Shown piece by piece: positions 35,726-49,206 of a stretch of DNA of 64,000 nucleotides. How positions within the stretch are numbered: position 1 is the stretch's first letter; every line of letters starts with the position of its first letter. Under the pieces are notes generated by a model. That model was given only the letters and a program-made list of their open reading frames with translations. It ran no database searches and had not been told where the DNA came from. The position numbers were made by a program, and so were the translations under genes. Source of the DNA: Phormidium tanganyikae FI6-MK23 (GTDB lineage Bacteria; Cyanobacteriota; Cyanobacteriia; Leptolyngbyales; Leptolyngbyaceae); assembly GCA_019359175.1 (NCBI GenBank), contig JAHHHU010000013.1, forward strand, positions 62,001 to 126,000, given 5' to 3'.

Positions 35726-36157
35726 ATGCCTTACGAATTTCTAGAGGAAATTGCAACGGCAGATATTGCCTTCCATGCCTGGGGAACCGATCTAGAGGAA
35801 GTGTTCAAAGCAGCTGGGGATGCAGTAATGAACACGATGATTGAAAATCTCGACGCGATCGCACCCTCCCAAACGCGCACGTTCAATCTAGAGGATGATG
35901 CCCTCGATTTATTGTTATTCAACTTCTTACAAGAGTTTGTCTACTACAAAGACAGCGAACTACTTTTACTAAGGGCACAACAGGTTCAGATCGAAGAACA
36001 GGCATCAATTTATCATCTAAGCGCAACCACGCAAGGCGAACGATTGGATCGCGATCGACATCACCAGCGAGTGGATGTCAAAGCGGTAACACTGCATCAA
36101 TTTGAACTGAAAAAGACCGACACAGGTTGGTCAGCACAAGTCATTCTAGATATTTAA
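35726..36157 (+). CDS. Archease (RtcB cofactor)
   Basis: A 143-residue archease, which accelerates RtcB guanylation and turnover. It begins MPYEFLEEIATADIAFHAWG with the conserved acidic block, then LDLLLFNFLQEFVYYKDSEL and GERLDRDRHHQRVDVKAVT, where the Asp/His cluster is conserved. I chose ATG 35726; the frame runs from 35699. rtcA begins 2 bp after the stop. Confidence 0.93.
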   Translation: MPYEFLEEIATADIAFHAWGTDLEEVFKAAGDAVMNTMIENLDAIAPSQTRTFNLEDDALDLLLFNFLQEFVYYKDSELLLLRAQQVQIEEQASIYHLSATTQGERLDRDRHHQRVDVKAVTLHQFELKKTDTGWSAQVILDI

Positions 36158-36158
36158 C

Positions 36159-37250
36159 ATGCTACAAATTGATGGTTCCTATGGAGAAGGTGGCGGTCAA
36201 ATCCTGCGAACAAGCCTCAGTTTAGCGGCGATTACAGGACAACCGATTCGGATCGATCGCGTTCGCGCACGACGGGCAAAGCCGGGACTTGCAATCCAAC
36301 ATCTCACCGCAGTCAGAGCGGCAGCAGTACTCTGTCGGGCAGAACTTACCGGTGACACGGTTGGTTCGACTCAACTAGAGTTTATTCCGACACAACCAGT
36401 CCAAGCCGGAGACTATACCTTTGATGTGGCTGAAACCCTGGGAACTGGATCAGCCGGAGCCGTAACGCTCATTCTTCAAACTGTTTTACTCCCCCTAGCG
36501 CTGACTACAGGCAACTCAACCGTAACGTTAAGAGGCGGGACATTCATTCCCTTCAGTCCACCTGCTTCGTATATTGAGCAAGTGTATTTGCCCACCTTGC
36601 AGCGCATGGGAGTTCAGGCAGAGGTCGAAATCCTGGCTTGGGGCTGGTATCCACGCGGAGGCGGTGAAATCCAACTCCGCGTGAGCGGAAATGGGGGTAG
36701 TGTTGGTTCTCTCAACCCGATTCAATCACTAGAGCGTGGATCTCTACAACAGATTGAAGGATTAGCGATCGCTACCGAGCTCCCGTCTCACATTCCCCAG
36801 CGAATGGTACGTCGTGCAGAAAACCTGTTAGCGGAAGCCCAACTCAAAGCACAGGTGAAAGCACGACGATTAAAGGGTGTGGGTGCGGGAGCAGGCATTT
36901 TTCTAACAGCAGAATATGAGCAAACAAGAACAGGTTTTGGAGCCATTGGAAAACTTGGATTACCTGCCGAAGAAGTGGCAGCGATCGCAGTTCAAGAATT
37001 TCTAGACTTTCACAAGACTGGAATGCCCGTTGATCTTCATCTAGCTGATCAATTACTCTTACCTGCGTCGTTGGCGTCAGGTTCTAGCCAGTATCGAGCT
37101 GCCCAAATCAGTTTGCATCTATCAACAAATGCTTGGTCGATCGAGCAATTTGGTCTAGCAAAAATCTCGATCGACCAAGCAAATCACCAAATTACTGTCA
37201 TCCCTTCAATTCACAAAAGAACTAGCGAAATTGCTGGGTCAAGGCAATGA
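36159..37250 (+). CDS. rtcA: RNA 3'-terminal phosphate cyclase
   Basis: RtcA converts RNA 3'-phosphates to 2',3'-cyclic phosphates with ATP. The sequence begins IDGSYGEGGGQILRTSLSLA, includes RARRAKPGLAIQHL and TFIPFSPPASYIEQ, and has the catalytic-His region PVDLHLADQLLLPA near 290. At 363 residues it is full length. It closes the rtcB operon; unlike enterobacteria, no rtcR regulator is adjacent. Confidence 0.95.
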   Translation: MLQIDGSYGEGGGQILRTSLSLAAITGQPIRIDRVRARRAKPGLAIQHLTAVRAAAVLCRAELTGDTVGSTQLEFIPTQPVQAGDYTFDVAETLGTGSAGAVTLILQTVLLPLALTTGNSTVTLRGGTFIPFSPPASYIEQVYLPTLQRMGVQAEVEILAWGWYPRGGGEIQLRVSGNGGSVGSLNPIQSLERGSLQQIEGLAIATELPSHIPQRMVRRAENLLAEAQLKAQVKARRLKGVGAGAGIFLTAEYEQTRTGFGAIGKLGLPAEEVAAIAVQEFLDFHKTGMPVDLHLADQLLLPASLASGSSQYRAAQISLHLSTNAWSIEQFGLAKISIDQANHQITVIPSIHKRTSEIAGSRQ

Positions 37251-37535
37251 CGATCGCGACGAGTAGGAACCGAGCATTGGTAATGACTCGATTGCAAAAC
37301 TACGGGTTGTGTCGCAGAGATGGTAGGGTGGAAGACTTAACTTCCTCTGACCTCAATCTAAAAAGATTTGCACACATAGCTCTATCTAGTTGGATCTATC
37401 TAATGAATGACGATTAAGCGTGATAAAGCGGATTAAAACTGGAAGCAAAGGTAGGATACCGATTTATCCATACTTAGCAACACTTACACTTCCCTAGCAA
37501 TAACTAGGGAAAATAGCATCCACAGGAGAACAACC

Positions 37536-37742
37536 GTGCAGATTGACAAGCAGCAGATCATAAGTATGATTCGCTCTCAGGTGCAGTCGGGGAATCAAGA
37601 CCAGTCTGGACAAGCTGAGCAGGAGCTACCCCAGCAGGTAGACACCGATAATCAGCAGCATCAACAACTACTACAGAAGTTCGGCATCAACCCACAAGAT
37701 TTAATCGCGCGATTCACTGGCGGTGGTATTCCAGGAATGTAG
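37536..37742 (+). CDS. Small Gln-rich hypothetical protein
   Basis: A 68-residue protein from GTG 37536 with AGGAGAAC upstream as ribosome-binding site. It is rich in Gln and Asp in the middle (NQDQSGQAEQELPQQV) and ends FTGGGIPGM. It may be a small cyanobacterial stress-type protein. Not recognised. Confidence 0.55.
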   Translation: MQIDKQQIISMIRSQVQSGNQDQSGQAEQELPQQVDTDNQQHQQLLQKFGINPQDLIARFTGGGIPGM

Positions 37743-37860
37743 CTGCTTGTGAGCTGACAATCGAAGTAGGGAAACTGCTGTGTTGCAAAAAAATTGAGAA
37801 GCACTATCTACAAGGTTGTAGTATAAAATTACAGTTTTAGGCGTAGCTTCAAGAAAATCT

Positions 37861-38043
37861 TTGCAACACACCGCTCTACATTTCAGTAGCGTTTTTACTA
37901 CTCTGGCCTACCATACGCTGTTGAGCAACCTTCATCCGTTTTATTTGATTTCAGGCGTTCTTGATCTGACGTTTGCTATTCTCTTTATTCGGTTTCTCTA
38001 CGTCTATGCTCAAAGGAAATTGCTCAACCTAAATAGACGATAA
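37861..38043 (+). pseudogene. Fragment of the hemerythrin-fusion membrane module
   Basis: The peptide LAYHTLLSNLHPFYLISGVL and DLTFAILFIRFL matches the last ~45 residues of the 22133-23620 protein. No hemerythrin domain or proper start precedes it. It is a decayed partial duplicate. Confidence 0.75.
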
Positions 38044-38101
38044 ACTCGCTGTCTGTTTCAATGATCGATCGTTCAACCTTGCAGCAAGTAGCTTGTTGAG
38101 T

Positions 38102-38845
38102 ATGTTGCAAATTGGCACAAGTGGATGGGTGTACAAGCACTGGATGAAGCGATTTTATCCGGCTAGATTGTTGGGGGAACAGCAGTTAGCATTCTATGCT
38201 CAACACTTCTCAACCGTCGAGGTGAATTTCTCCTTTTATCGGTTGCCGCCTCGATCGACCTTCGCCACTTGGTACGACCAAACGCCAGACAATTTTTTGT
38301 TTGCCGTCAAAGCGAGCCGTTATCTAACGCACCTCAAAAAGCTGAAAGACCCTCAAGAGCCGCTTGCACGATTAATCGAGGCGGCTTGTGGCTTGCAGGA
38401 AAAGCTAGCGGTGATTCTGTTTCAATTTCCTCCTAACTGGCACCTTGATCTCGATCGACTAGAAGCGTTTCTAGAGGTTTTGCAATCCTATCCGAATTGC
38501 CGCTATGTAATGGAATTTCGCCATCCAAGCTGGTTGACTGCTCCAATGTATCAGCAACTAGAGCGATCGAATGTTGCCCTCTGTTTGCCAATTAGCCCGA
38601 CCGTTCCGATCGATGTGCGGTTAACAACTGCTTGGACGTATTTGCGGTTTCATCAGGGGAGATATGGAATTGCTTACGATCAGTCCGAGCTGATGGATTG
38701 GGCAAAACAAATTCAATCTTTTCTTGATCAAAAGATTGATGTCTATGCTTACTTCAACAATGATGCTGAAGGTTATGCGATTCAAAATGCGAATGAGTTG
38801 AAGCAGTTAATGAAACTCGATCTCGATCGTCTGATAGTGGGATGA
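38102..38845 (+). CDS. DUF72 domain protein
   Basis: A 247-residue DUF72 (TIM-barrel-like) protein: IGTSGWVYKHWMKRFYP, STVEVNFSFYRLPP, LFAVKASRYLTHLKKL, ILFQFPPNW and VYAYFNNDAEGYAIQNA are the family blocks. Biochemical function is unknown. The ATG at 38102 begins directly at the conserved start. Confidence 0.92.
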   Translation: MLQIGTSGWVYKHWMKRFYPARLLGEQQLAFYAQHFSTVEVNFSFYRLPPRSTFATWYDQTPDNFLFAVKASRYLTHLKKLKDPQEPLARLIEAACGLQEKLAVILFQFPPNWHLDLDRLEAFLEVLQSYPNCRYVMEFRHPSWLTAPMYQQLERSNVALCLPISPTVPIDVRLTTAWTYLRFHQGRYGIAYDQSELMDWAKQIQSFLDQKIDVYAYFNNDAEGYAIQNANELKQLMKLDLDRLIVG

Positions 38846-39011
38846 TCACCTTCGCTTTAACTTCGGAGCTTGTAAAGATAGACTTTGTTGTGATGGGCTA
38901 GAAACCATAGATTTCTCCGCTAAGTGTGCGAAGAATTTAGTTTGTTACAGGATCAAAGCGTTTCAGGGTAGGCTGATGCCCGCGATCGCAAAACCACGGG
39001 CAATGTTCTGA

Positions 39012-39575
39012 TCACTGATGCTCCTCAGAAAGAATTGTCCCTTCTAAATTCGCGCCCTCCAGCAGAGTATCTGTAAGGTCAGCATTCGTAAAATTCGCGC
39101 CGCTCAAATCCGTGTAGTCGAGTTCCGCTTGGCTGAGATTTGCCTCTCGGAAATCGACGGCATCGAGTTCGGCGCGACTTAAATCTGCCGCTTGCAAATT
39201 TGCCTGACGCAGATCGGCTTCGCTCAAATCGGCATCCTCTAAATCCGCACCGACCAAACTGGCAGCCATTAAATCTGCCTCTTCGAGAATTGCCGCTTCT
39301 AGATTTGCGTTTTCTAGAATGGCATGGTTAAGCATCGCGTCTCGGAGGTCTGCACCGGACAAATCTGCGCCACTCAAATCCGCGTAGTTTAGTGCTGCTC
39401 CACTTAAATCTGCTCCGCTTAAGTTCGCTCCCCGCAGATTGGCACCATCTAAGATTGCACCATGCAGAACGCTCTCCCGTAAATCAGTGCCTTCGAGCGA
39501 TGCCTCTCGTAAATCCGCCACGCTAAAATCTCGTTCCCCTGCGCGATATCGATCGAGTAATTCCTGTCGATTCAT
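39012..39575 (-). CDS. Pentapeptide repeat protein
   Basis: About 187 residues, almost entirely A(D/N)LxX pentapeptide repeats (e.g. ANLRGANLSGADLSGAALNY), forming a right-handed quadrilateral beta helix. I start at ATG 39575 (MNRQELLDRYRAGERDF, a typical pentapeptide-protein leader); the frame extends 63 codons upstream without similarity. Such proteins are common in cyanobacteria, with mostly unknown roles. Confidence 0.92.
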   Translation of the reverse strand: MNRQELLDRYRAGERDFSVADLREASLEGTDLRESVLHGAILDGANLRGANLSGADLSGAALNYADLSGADLSGADLRDAMLNHAILENANLEAAILEEADLMAASLVGADLEDADLSEADLRQANLQAADLSRAELDAVDFREANLSQAELDYTDLSGANFTNADLTDTLLEGANLEGTILSEEHQ

Positions 39576-39813
39576 GATGACTCCACTCGGTGCTGAATCT
39601 ATTGTGCTGATTTGAGCATAAGCAAGTTCAGTGAGGCTCAACGCCTGTCGATCGGCACAACTTAATTTTTGTGCGATCGTGGGTACGATCGTCTTCTTGG
39701 TTGTTGATCGTTTGATAGTACGATGATCGTCTCCGCTGATTGACAGATGTTCGCCTCCATACAACCTGCCACGATCGTGAACAAACCAATCAAAATATCA
39801 GTAGACGAAAGCA

Positions 39814-40335
39814 ATGAGCCTACTCATGATCGACCTAGATGGGACGCTGCGGGAGTCCCATAGCGGACAACTCTACTTTCAGAATCCTCAAGATCAACAG
39901 ATTATTGCAGGAGCAGACATTGCCTTGAACACTTATCAAGAGAATTGGACGATCGTCGGCATCACCAACCAAGGTGGCGTAGCTGCGGGTCATAAAACTA
40001 TTCAAACCTGTATTCAGGAACAGCAATACACGCTCCAACTGGTTTCTCTGCTTAAAGAAATCTACTTCTGTCCAGACTTTGAGGGCAAAAAATGCTTTCG
40101 TGTGACCCGTCACAATGCTCATAACCATAGCCAAACCAAATGGTCTGGGCAATATCGTAAACCTCAAGCCGGAATGCTTAAGCTAGCGATGGTTCGGTAC
40201 AATCATTCCCCTGAAGACTGTGTTTATGTTGGCGATCGACCCGAAGACGAAGAAGCGGCTCGACGGGCAGGCGTGGCTTTTGAGTGGGCAGAAGACTGGA
40301 TTACTCGACATCAAACCATAACGACACCAATTTGA
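39814..40335 (+). CDS. HAD-superfamily phosphatase (HAD-IIIA, GmhB/PNKP-like)
   Basis: A 173-residue HAD phosphatase: motif I LMIDLDGTLRE, motif II VGITNQGGVAAG, Lys region RKPQAGMLKLA and motif IV YVGDRPEDEEAARRAGV. It lies in the HAD-IIIA group shared by histidinol/heptose-bisphosphate phosphatases and polynucleotide 3'-phosphatases. The Cys/His loop (CPDFEGKKC) could bind metal. The substrate is unresolved. Confidence 0.82.
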   Translation: MSLLMIDLDGTLRESHSGQLYFQNPQDQQIIAGADIALNTYQENWTIVGITNQGGVAAGHKTIQTCIQEQQYTLQLVSLLKEIYFCPDFEGKKCFRVTRHNAHNHSQTKWSGQYRKPQAGMLKLAMVRYNHSPEDCVYVGDRPEDEEAARRAGVAFEWAEDWITRHQTITTPI

Positions 40336-40496
40336 GGAGCAAACCCTGACGAATATCAGCGATCTCTGCGACGATTACGCCAATCAAGGGCAGCAGGGCG
40401 ATTATTTTGAGCAAGACCTATTGAGGAGCAATTACCCCGTAGAGGAAACTGCTTCACAACGCACCCAATCTTAAATTCATCAACAGGAGAGTTTCA

Positions 40497-40739
40497 GTGG
40501 AGCGAGTTGTTAGCGATCGAGACGGCATCACTTGGACTTGCATTCAGGCATTCACGGGATTGTCTGACTCAGCAAAGCATGCCGAAGCCGCTCAGGTTAA
40601 GGGAAAAGAAGATAGTTACTGGGTGGTGTGTACGCCTAATGGTGGGGCACAATCAGTCCGACTCGAACTGTCCGGTGATTGGGAAACGGCTTACTCGGAC
40701 GAGGCACTGCTGCGTGAGATTGAAGGACAATCCCGGTAA
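40497..40739 (+). CDS. Small conserved hypothetical protein
   Basis: An 80-residue protein from GTG 40497 with AACAGGAGAG as ribosome-binding site. Typical of a cyanobacterial family with WTCIQAFTGL and VVCTPNGGAQSVRLEL. Function unknown. It ends 34 bp before the rRNA promoter repeats. Between the HAD gene and this one (40336-40496) is a short frame without a start codon, not called. Confidence 0.6.
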   Translation: MERVVSDRDGITWTCIQAFTGLSDSAKHAEAAQVKGKEDSYWVVCTPNGGAQSVRLELSGDWETAYSDEALLREIEGQSR

Positions 40740-40772
40740 CTTCTTAGCTTATCGGATAGCCGCACTCTGATA

Positions 40773-41078
40773 GTACGGTTCCCGTCCCACACACCCGCTC
40801 CCGCATCGCTATAGTGGGGAAGTGTTGAGCGATGCCCTCCTGATTAGGAGCCTTGACCTGAAACCACCCTTTGAAGTCGAGTAAACACTCCTGATCAGGT
40901 ACGGTTTCGCCCCCTTCTCTCGCCTGAGTCATTCAGTATAGTAGGGAAGTGTCAAGGAAAACGTTACGCTCTTTGCACCTGGTAGACAACCGACAACATA
41001 GAGTGATGAAACTACCCTTTGTTTGTACGGTTTGCTCACCCGACAAGTGAGAACTGCCAGGATATAGTAGAGAGGTGT
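40773..41078 (+). promoter_or_regulatory. Triple tandem rRNA promoter modules, ~126-bp period
   Basis: Three modules each have GTACGGTT followed about 30 bp later by a -10-like TATAGT. GTACGG starts at 40773, 40899 and 41025 (126 bp apart); TATAGT lies at 40810, 40937 and 41063, each followed by a similar run such as AGGGAAGTGT. No strong TTGACA -35 box is evident. The modules lead toward the 16S gene at 41253. Confidence 0.7.
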
Positions 41079-41252
41079 GGCGGAGGAATCCAAGACACCT
41101 TGAACCAAGACAAATCAATAGTTTGAAAGCCAAACAATTATCCAACCCTCGTTAAAATATTTGAGTTTTGGGCGAGACCCAAGACGAATGAACAATTAGA
41201 GGATCCGGAACAGCAAACAAGTATTGTTTCGGAGCCAAAGCCATCAAACTCC

Positions 41253-42746
<1,494 letters not shown>

Positions 42747-43322
42747 ATAGGGAGACCTTCGGACAAAGACCGGACGCGAGAGATTATCTCTGATGTTATG
42801 TCCGCTTTGATCCGACATCCCAAGGTCGATACGAGCTTGGATAAAGGCTTTCAAACTCACTTGGTTCACGCTCTGAGTCAGTAGAACCGAACTTAAACCT
42901 TCGGTTCTACTGACTGAGGTTCTTAAATCCATTGCGTACAGTAGTAAGAGTGAGTGTTGGACAAGTTGAGACAAAGACCTCAACGAAGACAACGGGAAAC
43001 CAAACTAAACAGGTTCGGTTCCTGCCCAACACAGTTCAATTGGATTCGTTATAGTAGTAAGAGTGATAAGCAGTTAGCCAGCCCAGCGAGTGGATTGATA
43101 CTAACAGCAAAGATTTCAACCAGATTCAATCGAAATAACTTCAGCAACTCATTTAGTGATAGATTTACTAAACTAAAGAGCCTGCTGGATTTAATGCCAG
43201 CTAGAACCTTGAAAATTGCATAGTAACTTGTCAGGTAGATACCATCGTTTGTAGTTTATTCATCGTTTCAAGACATGAATAAAACCAAACGACAGATATC
43301 ACAGACACCAATGTAAGTTCGT
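42747..43322 (+). other. 16S-23S internal transcribed spacer without tRNA genes
   Basis: A 576-bp spacer. A D1-like stem (GACCTT...AAGGTC) opens it, and a 19-bp stem with one mismatch (CAGTAGAACCGAA...TTCGGTTCTACTG, 42873-42918) is the likely box B. The box A antiterminator (GAACCTTGAAAATTGC) lies at 43204-43219. Two promoter-like AGTAGTAAGAGTG motifs occur near 42937 and 43052. I find no tRNA-Ile or tRNA-Ala. Confidence 0.8.
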
Positions 43323-46206
<2,884 letters not shown>

Positions 46207-46307
46207 GCAAACCTTCATTGGTGTTTGACAAGTTGCAATGTGATTTTTAAGGATTTGTCAGGAAGCTGATGCAAATCAGCAAAAAGTTTATCGATCAATA
46301 TTTATCA

Positions 46308-46340
46308 AGCCTCCAGTTCACAAACTGGAGGCTTTTCTTT
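46308..46340 (+). terminator. Rho-independent terminator after 23S
   Basis: AAGCCTCCAGTT and AACTGGAGGCTT form a 12-bp stem followed by TTCTTTT. It ends the rRNA transcript without a 5S gene; a weaker hairpin (GCTGA...TCAGC) lies at 46265-46280. Confidence 0.85.
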
Positions 46341-46378
46341 TAGGTTGCCATTCAGTGAATCGCAATTCAGTTTTCCAC

Positions 46379-46762
46379 CTAATCTGGAAGATTAGTTTCA
46401 GAATTGTTTGGTAGTTCAAGAGAATCGGCATCAGGCAAGTTCTGAACTCGATCGCTAGGGACATCAAGGTTGTTTTGAAAATTGACAAAGCCCTTATCTG
46501 AGGATTGTTCACCTGTAGAAGAGTCTCTTACATCAGAACCTCCAGCAGCTCGAGCATCGCCTGCATCAGTCGCTCCTGGAAAATTGGTTGCGATAGGAGC
46601 AGAGATTGGTTCTCCTTCTGGATGAACCTCTCCCGCCGCTGTTTGAGCATCCAGCATAGCGCTGCCCGCAACATTCGCGGGTACCTGAGGTTGGGCTTGC
46701 TGAGATGCAACAACTGATTGATCTGGATTAGTAGCTGGATCTGACAGTGATGGATCGCTCAT
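46379..46762 (-). CDS. Acidic, disordered hypothetical protein
   Basis: A 127-residue protein with almost no hydrophobic core: rich in Asp, Ser, Asn, Ala and Pro. It has no signal peptide and no recognised domain. Its composition resembles the next small gene (46861-47064) on the same strand. It could be a stress- or desiccation-type hydrophilin; that is a guess from composition. Confidence 0.5.
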   Translation of the reverse strand: MSDPSLSDPATNPDQSVVASQQAQPQVPANVAGSAMLDAQTAAGEVHPEGEPISAPIATNFPGATDAGDARAAGGSDVRDSSTGEQSSDKGFVNFQNNLDVPSDRVQNLPDADSLELPNNSETNLPD

Positions 46763-46860
46763 GGTTTTTATTCTTGATATGAAGTTGATGTTTGTAGTTG
46801 CCGAATAGAATTTGCAGCTAGACAGACAAAGTGCACTTTGTACCTAAAGCGAGTAAAGCC

Positions 46861-47064
46861 CTACTCGCTTGCCGGAGAGGAGACGCTCTCAGAACTCTGC
46901 TGCTCGGTTGAGTCGGCAGAAGTTGTCGCAACTCCTGCATCATTCACATCAGGGTTAGATGCTTGAATGTCCTCGTCACCGGGGGAAGCACTTAACTCGT
47001 CTTCAGGAAGTTGTTCAACTCCAAGTGACTCATCATCAGGTTGATTGGGCTGTGCGTGTGTCAT
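46861..47064 (-). CDS. Short acidic, disordered protein
   Basis: About 67 residues from ATG 47064 (MTHAQPNQPDDESLG); the frame begins at 47091. Acidic and Ser-rich, ending EQQSSESVSSPASE. It resembles the neighbouring disordered protein in composition. Not recognised. Confidence 0.45.
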   Translation of the reverse strand: MTHAQPNQPDDESLGVEQLPEDELSASPGDEDIQASNPDVNDAGVATTSADSTEQQSSESVSSPASE

Positions 47065-47121
47065 TGTTCTACTCCAAAATTCTATTAACAAGAAAAGTGC
47101 AACGTTGAGATCGCTTTGCCT

Positions 47122-47811
47122 TCAGGTTGTCACCCAATGCATTCCTTCACGAGCGATCTCAACGGGAACAGTATGAGAACCATCAAATTCTCGATAAAGT
47201 ACGTCATAGCCTGTTTGTTGTAGTCGTGGAACGATGCGACGACTGCATTGATCAATTGGTAATACCGTATCGCGCTTGCCGTGGGAAATAAAGCACCGAG
47301 GTTGACCGACTCGATTGGCAGGTGCGGTGAATCCGGGTGAAAAAGCCAGCAGGTGAGTGAATAAATCACCATTCATCATGCCAACTGAAAGGGCGTAGGA
47401 AGCTCCATCTGAAAAGCCTGCGATCGCGATGTGATTCGGATGAATTGCATAACGAGCGAAGGTTTGTTCTAATGCTTGATCAATACAGGCAATATCGGGA
47501 CCGTAGTCACTCACAATCATGTCCCAAGTTTGCCAGTGTGAGTTTACAGCTAGAACGATCGTTGTAAAGGTATCTGCCCATTCCTGAATGATGCTTAACC
47601 CATCTTTCGCATTGCCTCCTGCGCCGTGTAGCATGAGAACCAGAGGAGCAGGCTGATCGGCTCGATAAGTAGTTGGCACGTAGATCAACCCGTTACGCTC
47701 ACCCTCCAAGCTGAGGGAGTACAGTCCAGGCGCTCCAGCCTCTGTTGGTTGCATCGGACGAGCGTGTAATCGTCCTGTTGCAGATGACCTTATTCGTTTC
47801 AGAGTTGGCAT
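47122..47811 (-). CDS. Alpha/beta hydrolase (PHB depolymerase/esterase-like)
   Basis: A 229-residue alpha/beta-hydrolase. The oxyanion region is VLMLHGAGGNAKDGL, the nucleophile elbow IAGFSDGASYALSVG (Ser), the acid in HGKRDTVLP (Asp) and the base in FDGSHTVP (His). It resembles the esterase/PHB-depolymerase branch. No signal peptide. The substrate is unknown; the acidic small genes lie downstream on the same strand. Confidence 0.88.
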   Translation of the reverse strand: MPTLKRIRSSATGRLHARPMQPTEAGAPGLYSLSLEGERNGLIYVPTTYRADQPAPLVLMLHGAGGNAKDGLSIIQEWADTFTTIVLAVNSHWQTWDMIVSDYGPDIACIDQALEQTFARYAIHPNHIAIAGFSDGASYALSVGMMNGDLFTHLLAFSPGFTAPANRVGQPRCFISHGKRDTVLPIDQCSRRIVPRLQQTGYDVLYREFDGSHTVPVEIAREGMHWVTT

Positions 47812-48611
47812 TATTAAGTAAGTCCTTTTTTACACAACTGAGCATCGAAAAAACTACGACCACCAAAACAACCCCAAATTAAAGAACAGAAGTCCTTATC
47901 CAAGAGAACTGAAATAAACTCACTTTTTTAAAGCTGCAATTTTGATGCTCCTAATAGTTGAATTCAATCATTAAAGAGATACATTCAAGCTAGAGCATTA
48001 GATGGTTGAGTACATGACTCTTTAGTAAGATTCAAATGAATGCGACAATTAACACTTCAAGCGATAAGAATTACATTGCCAGATGATAAAGAAATAACTG
48101 CGATGTAGAAGAAATAGCGCATTCTTTTGGGCTAGACAAGGGAAAATACTTGAGCCTACTATTTACTTCTGAATATGAAAACCCGTACTCAAAACATCAG
48201 GTTTCACGCTGTATTCCTAAACGCGAACTTGTTAGATTTAAAGGGCGTTGTTCACTTAGTCGCTGTTCACTTACTAGGTCAAAAACTGCTCACTTTTTGC
48301 TGAATTTCGGATGACTTTCGCAGCCGCAGTATTCTAAGAATTTAATCCAGAACAATTTGAAGTTGTAAAGTGCATCCGATTTGAAATGGCATCCGTACTA
48401 GATCTGTTCAAGTTAACTGAATGACCATAAAACTAATGATTTACCACCAGAATTCACCTCACTCGATGGTGAAACGGGGCACACCCCTGCGTTCACTTTG
48501 TCAAGTGCAGCAAAATTCAATAACTTTTTTCCCAGATAAATGTTTTCGGTGAGCATTGATGTCAAAGTAAGGATTGGAAAACGAATAAGCTTCTCAAGCC
48601 TGATCCGCATC
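47812..48611. other. 800-bp AT-rich intergenic region with GTTCACTT boxes
   Basis: No gene is supported here. Boxes GTTCACTTA at 48250 and 48265, GCTCACTTT at 48288 and GTTCACTTT at 48491 stand out and could be transposase- or regulator-binding repeats. The right end presumably contains the promoter of the sigma-factor gene. Confidence 0.4.
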
Positions 48612-49199
48612 ATGTCTGAACAGCCTAGCGACCTAGAAAAACTTCCCCCTAGTCAGACAGATGCAGAGCTATATCGAGCATTACGAGCAGGTCAGACAGA
48701 GGGTCTTGGCGTTCTTTACGATCGTCATTCTGGATTAGTCTACGGTATAGCCCTTAAAACGTTAGGCAGTCCGCAGGAAGCTGAAGACCTCACCCAAGAC
48801 ATTTTTCTCAATCTCGCGAGATCGACTGCCTTCGATCCGCGTCGAGGTTCTCTCAGAACATTTCTGGCAATTTTGACTCGATCGCGCTCCATTGATCGGG
48901 TACGATCGCGCAGTACAGCCCGCTCTTTCCTGGAACGATTTCGCTCTAACAACAACCCTGAACCTACCTCCCAATCTCCCTTTGAGCAGGTGTTTCAAAA
49001 CGAACAATCTCAGGAAGTTCAAACCGCCCTCGCTCAATTACCAGAGAGTGAACAGCAAATTCTCCGTATGGCTTATTACGAGGGTCTCAGTCAATCAGAA
49101 ATTTCCGAACGATTAAATATTCCGCTCGGTACCGTGAAAACGAAAACGCGGCGGAGTCTGCTCAAGTTGCGTCAAACCCTTACCGATTACCTGGAATAA
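48612..49199 (+). CDS. ECF-type sigma-70 factor
   Basis: About 195 residues from ATG 48612 (the frame starts at 48540). Region 2 is visible in LGVLYDRHSGLVYGIALKTL, GSPQEAEDLTQDIFLNLAR, and region 4 in LPESEQQILRMAYYEGLSQS, EISERLNIPLGTVKTKTRRS. It directs RNA polymerase to a stress regulon. Its anti-sigma factor follows 7 bp downstream. Confidence 0.93.
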   Translation: MSEQPSDLEKLPPSQTDAELYRALRAGQTEGLGVLYDRHSGLVYGIALKTLGSPQEAEDLTQDIFLNLARSTAFDPRRGSLRTFLAILTRSRSIDRVRSRSTARSFLERFRSNNNPEPTSQSPFEQVFQNEQSQEVQTALAQLPESEQQILRMAYYEGLSQSEISERLNIPLGTVKTKTRRSLLKLRQTLTDYLE

Positions 49200-49206
49200 T
49201 TCACTT

